43,609 nt of DNA from Streptomyces mexicanus (GTDB lineage: Bacteria; Actinomycetota; Actinomycetes; Streptomycetales; Streptomycetaceae), in contig NZ_LR732544.1 of NCBI RefSeq assembly GCF_902506575.1, positions 2,071,703 through 2,115,311 on the forward strand, given 5' to 3'. Within the stretch, counting starts at the first letter, position 1. Each line of letters starts with the position of its first letter. The translations under genes were made by a program, and so were the position numbers. Below are positions 40,655-43,609 of the stretch, piece by piece. Under the pieces are notes generated by a model. It was given only the letters and a program-made list of their open reading frames with translations. It did no database searches and had not been told where the DNA came from.

Positions 40655-42487
40655 ATGGCGTTGAACCGCCGGAAGTTCCTGAAGGAGTCCGCTGTGACGG
40701 GGGCGGGGGTGGCGCTGGCGGGTGCGGCGGCGGCTCCTGCGGCGCAGGCCGCAGCGGCCGGGCCGGCCGCCGGGGCCGGTGCGGCGCACGGGCCGGGCAG
40801 GCATCCGAAGCGGTACGCGCTGACCGTGATGGGCACCACCGACCTGCACGGGCACGTCTTCAACTGGGACTACTTCAAGGACGGCACGTACTCCGACGCG
40901 GCGGGCAACGCGCAGGGCCTGGCCCGGATCGCGACTCTGGTGAAGCAGGTCCGTGCGGAGCGGGGCCGGGAGAACACGCTGCTGCTGGACGCGGGTGACA
41001 CGATCCAGGGCACGCCGTTGACGTACTACTACGCGAAGGTGGATCCGATCACCGCCGAGGGTGGTCCGGTGCATCCGATGGCGCTGGCGATGAACGCGAT
41101 CGGGTATGACGCGGCGGCGCTGGGCAACCACGAGTTCAACTACGGCATCGAGACGCTGCGGGCGTTCGAGCGGCAGCTGGACTTTCCGCTGCTGGGGGCG
41201 AACGCGGTGGACGCGACGACGCAGCGGCCGGCGTTCGCGCCGTATGTGGTCAAGACGTTCCGGGTGCACGGTGCTCCGCCGGTGAAGGTGGCGGTGCTGG
41301 GGCTGACGAATCCGGGCATCGCGATCTGGGACAAGGCGTATGTGCAGGGGAAGCTGGCGTTCCCGGGCCTGGAGGAGCAGGCGGCGAAGTGGGTGCCGAA
41401 GCTGCGGTCGATGGGTGCGGACGTGGTGATCGTGTCGGCGCACTCGGGTACGTCGGGTCAGTCCTCCTACGGGGATCAGCTGCCGTATGTGGAGGATGCC
41501 GCCGCGAACGTGGCGCGGCAGGTGCCGGGGATCGACGCGATCCTGGTGGGGCACGCGCATCTGGAGATCCCGGAGCTGAAGGTCGTCAACGACAAGACCG
41601 GGAAGACGGTGGTGCTGTCGGAGCCGTTGTGCTTCGCGGAGCGGCTGTCGTTGTTCGACATCGAGCTGGTGTTCGTCAAGGGGCGGTGGCAGGTGGAGTC
41701 GGTCTCGGCTTCGCTGCGCAATTCGAACGAGGTCGCGGACGACCCGGAGATCACCGCGCTGCTCACCGACGAGCACAAGAAGGTCGTGGCGTACGTCAAT
41801 CAGGTGGTCGGCCGGGCGACGCAGACGCTGACGACGGTGGAGGCCCGTTACAAGGACGCGCCGATCATCGACCTGATCACGAAGGTGCAGGAGGACGTGG
41901 TGAAGGCGGCGCTGGCGGGTACGCCGGACGCGTCGCTGCCGGGGATCGCGCAGGCGGCGCCGGTCTCGCGGACGGCCCAGATCCCGGCGGGGAACGTGAC
42001 GATCCGGGATCTGGCGGGGCTGTACGTGTACGACAACACGCTGGTGGCGAAGGTGCTGACGGGTGCGCAGGTGCGGGCGTATCTGGAGTACTCGGCGGAG
42101 TACTTCGTGCAGACGGCCGCGGGTGCGCCGGTGGACGTGGAGAAGCTGACGAACGCGAACGGCCGTCCGGACTACAACTACGACTATGTGTCGGGGCTGC
42201 GGTACGACATCGACATCGCCCGGCCGGCCGGTTCGCGGATCAGGAACCTGACGTTCGGTGGTGCGCCGTTGGACGACGCGCAGCAGTTCGTGCTGGCGGT
42301 GAACAACTACCGGGCCAACGGCGGTGGCGCGTTCCCGTATGTGGCGTCGGCGAAGGAGGTGTGGTCGGAGTCGACGGAGATCCGGACCCGGATCGCCGAG
42401 TGGGTGACGGCGAGGGGTGAGCTGGATCCGAAGGACTTCGCGTCGGTGGACTGGCGGCTGACGCGGGACGGCGTGCCGGTGTTCTAG
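40655..42487 (+). CDS. Tat-exported 5'-nucleotidase / UDP-sugar hydrolase family protein
   Basis: A 610-aa secreted metallophosphoesterase that hydrolyses nucleotides (or related phosphodiesters) outside the cell. The N-terminus has a Tat signal: NRRKFLK, then a hydrophobic GAGVALAGAAAAPAA and AQA cleavage site. The catalytic domain shows GTTDLHGHV, LLLDAGDTIQGTPL, AALGNHEFNYG, IVSAHSG and VGHAHLEIPE. The C-terminal substrate domain ends with YDYVSGLRYDIDIARPAG and NNYRANGGGAFPYV. The ATG 40655 is preceded by AGGAGAAG. The + strand here is G-rich at third codon positions, unlike the liv genes. The 294-bp region upstream (40361-40654) shows no gene and no clear promoter. Confidence 0.94.
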   Translation: MALNRRKFLKESAVTGAGVALAGAAAAPAAQAAAAGPAAGAGAAHGPGRHPKRYALTVMGTTDLHGHVFNWDYFKDGTYSDAAGNAQGLARIATLVKQVRAERGRENTLLLDAGDTIQGTPLTYYYAKVDPITAEGGPVHPMALAMNAIGYDAAALGNHEFNYGIETLRAFERQLDFPLLGANAVDATTQRPAFAPYVVKTFRVHGAPPVKVAVLGLTNPGIAIWDKAYVQGKLAFPGLEEQAAKWVPKLRSMGADVVIVSAHSGTSGQSSYGDQLPYVEDAAANVARQVPGIDAILVGHAHLEIPELKVVNDKTGKTVVLSEPLCFAERLSLFDIELVFVKGRWQVESVSASLRNSNEVADDPEITALLTDEHKKVVAYVNQVVGRATQTLTTVEARYKDAPIIDLITKVQEDVVKAALAGTPDASLPGIAQAAPVSRTAQIPAGNVTIRDLAGLYVYDNTLVAKVLTGAQVRAYLEYSAEYFVQTAAGAPVDVEKLTNANGRPDYNYDYVSGLRYDIDIARPAGSRIRNLTFGGAPLDDAQQFVLAVNNYRANGGGAFPYVASAKEVWSESTEIRTRIAEWVTARGELDPKDFASVDWRLTRDGVPVF

Positions 42488-42529
42488 CGGTTCGGGTTGC
42501 GGGGGTTCCGGGTTCGGCCCGGGGCGGCC

Positions 42530-43390
42530 TCAGATTCCGTCGGCCAGGGGGGTGAGTTCCCTGATCTGGCGCAGGGACGGGATCTGGGGCCGTTGTGCGT
42601 GCAGGCCGAAGGTGGTGAAGGCGGTGCGGGCGGGCAGGGGGTAGGTGTCGGTGCCGGTGACGGCGTTGAGGATGGTGGCGCTGCGCCAGGCGGCGAGGCC
42701 GAGGTCGGGGGTGCCGACGCCGTGGGTGTGCAGTTCGGCGTTCTGGACGTAGGCGTGGCAGCCGGTGGCGGTGATGGCGGGGTCGAGGACGAGGCGGTAG
42801 TGCTCGTCGATGCGGGGGCGGTCGCTGCCATCGCGGCGCAGATAGGGGTCGAGGCCGGCGAGGAGGGGCAGCAGGGGGCGGGGCCGGTAGCCGGTGGCGA
42901 GGACGACGGCGTCGGTGGTGAGGCGGCTGCGGGTGCCCTGCTGGGTGTGTTCGAGGTGGAGTTCGATGGTGTGGGAGGCGAGGCGGCCGGCGGTGCGGAC
43001 GCGGACGCCGGGGGTGAGGACGGCGTCGGGCCAGCCGCCGTGCAGGCTGCGGTGGTACAGCTCGTCGTGGATGGCGGCGAGGGTGTCGGCGTCGACGGCT
43101 TTGTGCAGTTGCCACTGGGTGGGCAGGAGCCGGTCGCGGACGGGTTCGGGCAGGGCGTGGAAGTAGCGGGTGTAGTCGGGGGTGAAGTGTTCCAGGCCGA
43201 GTTTGGAGTACTCCATGGGGGCGAAGGCTTCGGTGCGGCCGATCCAGGTGAGGCGTTCGGCGCCGGCGGGACGGTGGCGCAGCAGGTCGAGGAAGATCTC
43301 CGCGCCGGACTGTCCGGTGCCGACGACGGTGACGTGGCCGGCGGTGAGCAGGGTGTCGCGGGGGGCGAGGGAGGCGGCGGGGGGGACCAT
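42530..43390 (-). CDS. Lysine/ornithine N-hydroxylating monooxygenase family, 5'-truncated
   Basis: An FAD- and NADPH-dependent amino acid N-monooxygenase of the SidA/IucD/PvdA family, used for hydroxamate siderophores. The NADPH motif is VTVVGTGQSGAEIFLDLL, the middle part ERLTWIGRTEAFAPMEYSKL, and the ATGY motif is VVLATGYRPRPLLPL. The family's N-terminal FAD domain (GxGPxNLxLA) is missing: homologous sequence starts only at about RDTLLTAGHV near 43355. Upstream of that the frame runs into corrupted sequence, so the ATG at 43390 is not a true start. Either the gene is broken or the assembly is wrong here; I favour the latter. No siderophore synthetase or transporter lies in the window, so the pathway is undetermined. 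Confidence 0.75.
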   Translation of the reverse strand: MVPPAASLAPRDTLLTAGHVTVVGTGQSGAEIFLDLLRHRPAGAERLTWIGRTEAFAPMEYSKLGLEHFTPDYTRYFHALPEPVRDRLLPTQWQLHKAVDADTLAAIHDELYHRSLHGGWPDAVLTPGVRVRTAGRLASHTIELHLEHTQQGTRSRLTTDAVVLATGYRPRPLLPLLAGLDPYLRRDGSDRPRIDEHYRLVLDPAITATGCHAYVQNAELHTHGVGTPDLGLAAWRSATILNAVTGTDTYPLPARTAFTTFGLHAQRPQIPSLRQIRELTPLADGI

Positions 43391-43609
43391 CGGGGGGGGG
43401 GTGGACCGGCGCGGGGAGGGGGGGGGGCCGGCCCGCGGGGGGGGGCAGCCGGTGGGGAGGAGGAAAGCGCGCGGAGTGGCCGGCCACGCCCGCCAGCAGG
43501 AGCAGCGCGACCAGGGTCGGGTGGTGCAGGTGGCCGCTCGCGACGGCGCCGAGGACCGTGGTGACGCGGAAGGAGCCCGCGTCGCCGGCCAGGGCGAACA
43601 GTCCGATGA
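43361..43609 (-). pseudogene. NuoL/antiporter-like fragment with degraded, poly-C sequence, joined to the monooxygenase
   Basis: From the right edge inward the minus strand reads IGLFALAGDAGSFRVTTVLG, then TLVALLLLAGVAGHSARFP and HRLPPPAGRPPP. This follows the NuoL/MrpA-type proton-channel core (family pattern LLLAGxxGKSAQxPLHxWLP) with key Lys and Gln replaced. Further along, the reading decays into Pro codons exactly where the family has DAMAGPTPVSALIHAATMV. The base changes are almost all to C on this strand (G on +). Matches to the expected gene persist around the runs (for example GCTGCCC, TCCAC, GATGGTC). It looks like a real nuo-type gene with failed base calls, spliced to the monooxygenase. 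Confidence 0.5.

Noticed and set aside
42530..43390. Siderophore biosynthetic gene cluster
   Set aside because: Only one truncated monooxygenase at a suspect junction is present; no synthetase, transporter or regulator of such a pathway is visible.
43390..43488. 415-codon minus-strand frame (42240-43487) starting in the NuoL-like fragment
   Set aside because: It runs through poly-C and then out of frame across the monooxygenase, giving Pro/Arg/His-rich sequence; not a gene.

Overview
The window is very GC-rich actinobacterial chromosome, almost certainly Streptomyces. Supporting signs are G/C-ending codons throughout, many GTG starts, a whiJ-type regulator locus (Scr1-like HTH, DUF397 and a histidine-kinase-like ATPase), DUF574, DUF2293 and DUF6343 family proteins, and a PolA whose proofreading residues are missing. 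Most of it is a core housekeeping neighbourhood. There is no sign of a phage, an IS element, a CRISPR array or a complete secondary-metabolite cluster.

Layout. 1-5.4 kb: an edge-truncated PfkB sugar kinase, a methyltransferase/uridine-kinase-like pair, a DUF2293 protein and a stand-alone GltD-like oxidoreductase. 5.7-10 kb: a DUF574 methyltransferase, then the whiJ-type locus with a divergent ATPase and its overlapping partner. 10-13.4 kb: a nucleotidyltransferase, a family-5 uracil-DNA glycosylase, an S4 RNA-binding protein, a small membrane protein and a TPR protein. 13.5-16.8 kb: coaE, a PAC2 protein and rpsA (30S protein S1) with a near-consensus promoter. 17-23.7 kb: a methyltransferase, a frameshifted hrpB helicase and a secreted lytic transglycosylase. 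23.7-31 kb: polA, an FdhF/YdeP-type molybdopterin oxidoreductase, a hotdog thioesterase and two small exported or membrane proteins. 31.2-37.1 kb: a five-gene branched-chain amino acid ABC importer operon. 37.1-40.4 kb: an ANTAR response regulator, a peculiar tRNA, an HTH-LAGLIDADG protein and pyruvate kinase. 40.6-43.6 kb: a Tat-exported 5'-nucleotidase and a 5'-truncated N-hydroxylating monooxygenase. The last ~250 bp are damaged or chimeric sequence.

The observations most worth following are these. (1) The tRNA at 37948-38020 has a class-I cloverleaf (5-nt variable loop) but the leucine UUG anticodon CAA; bacterial tRNA-Leu is normally class II. It has its own U-tailed terminator and is followed by an HTH-LAGLIDADG gene. 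(2) At least eight unrelated short tandem-repeat arrays lie at gene boundaries in the first 30 kb and none was seen after 31 kb; some run into coding sequence. (3) The composition of the + strand switches from C-rich to G-rich at about 38-39 kb, independent of gene direction. (4) Poly-G/poly-C anomalies in hrpB and at the right end look like sequence or assembly damage rather than biology.
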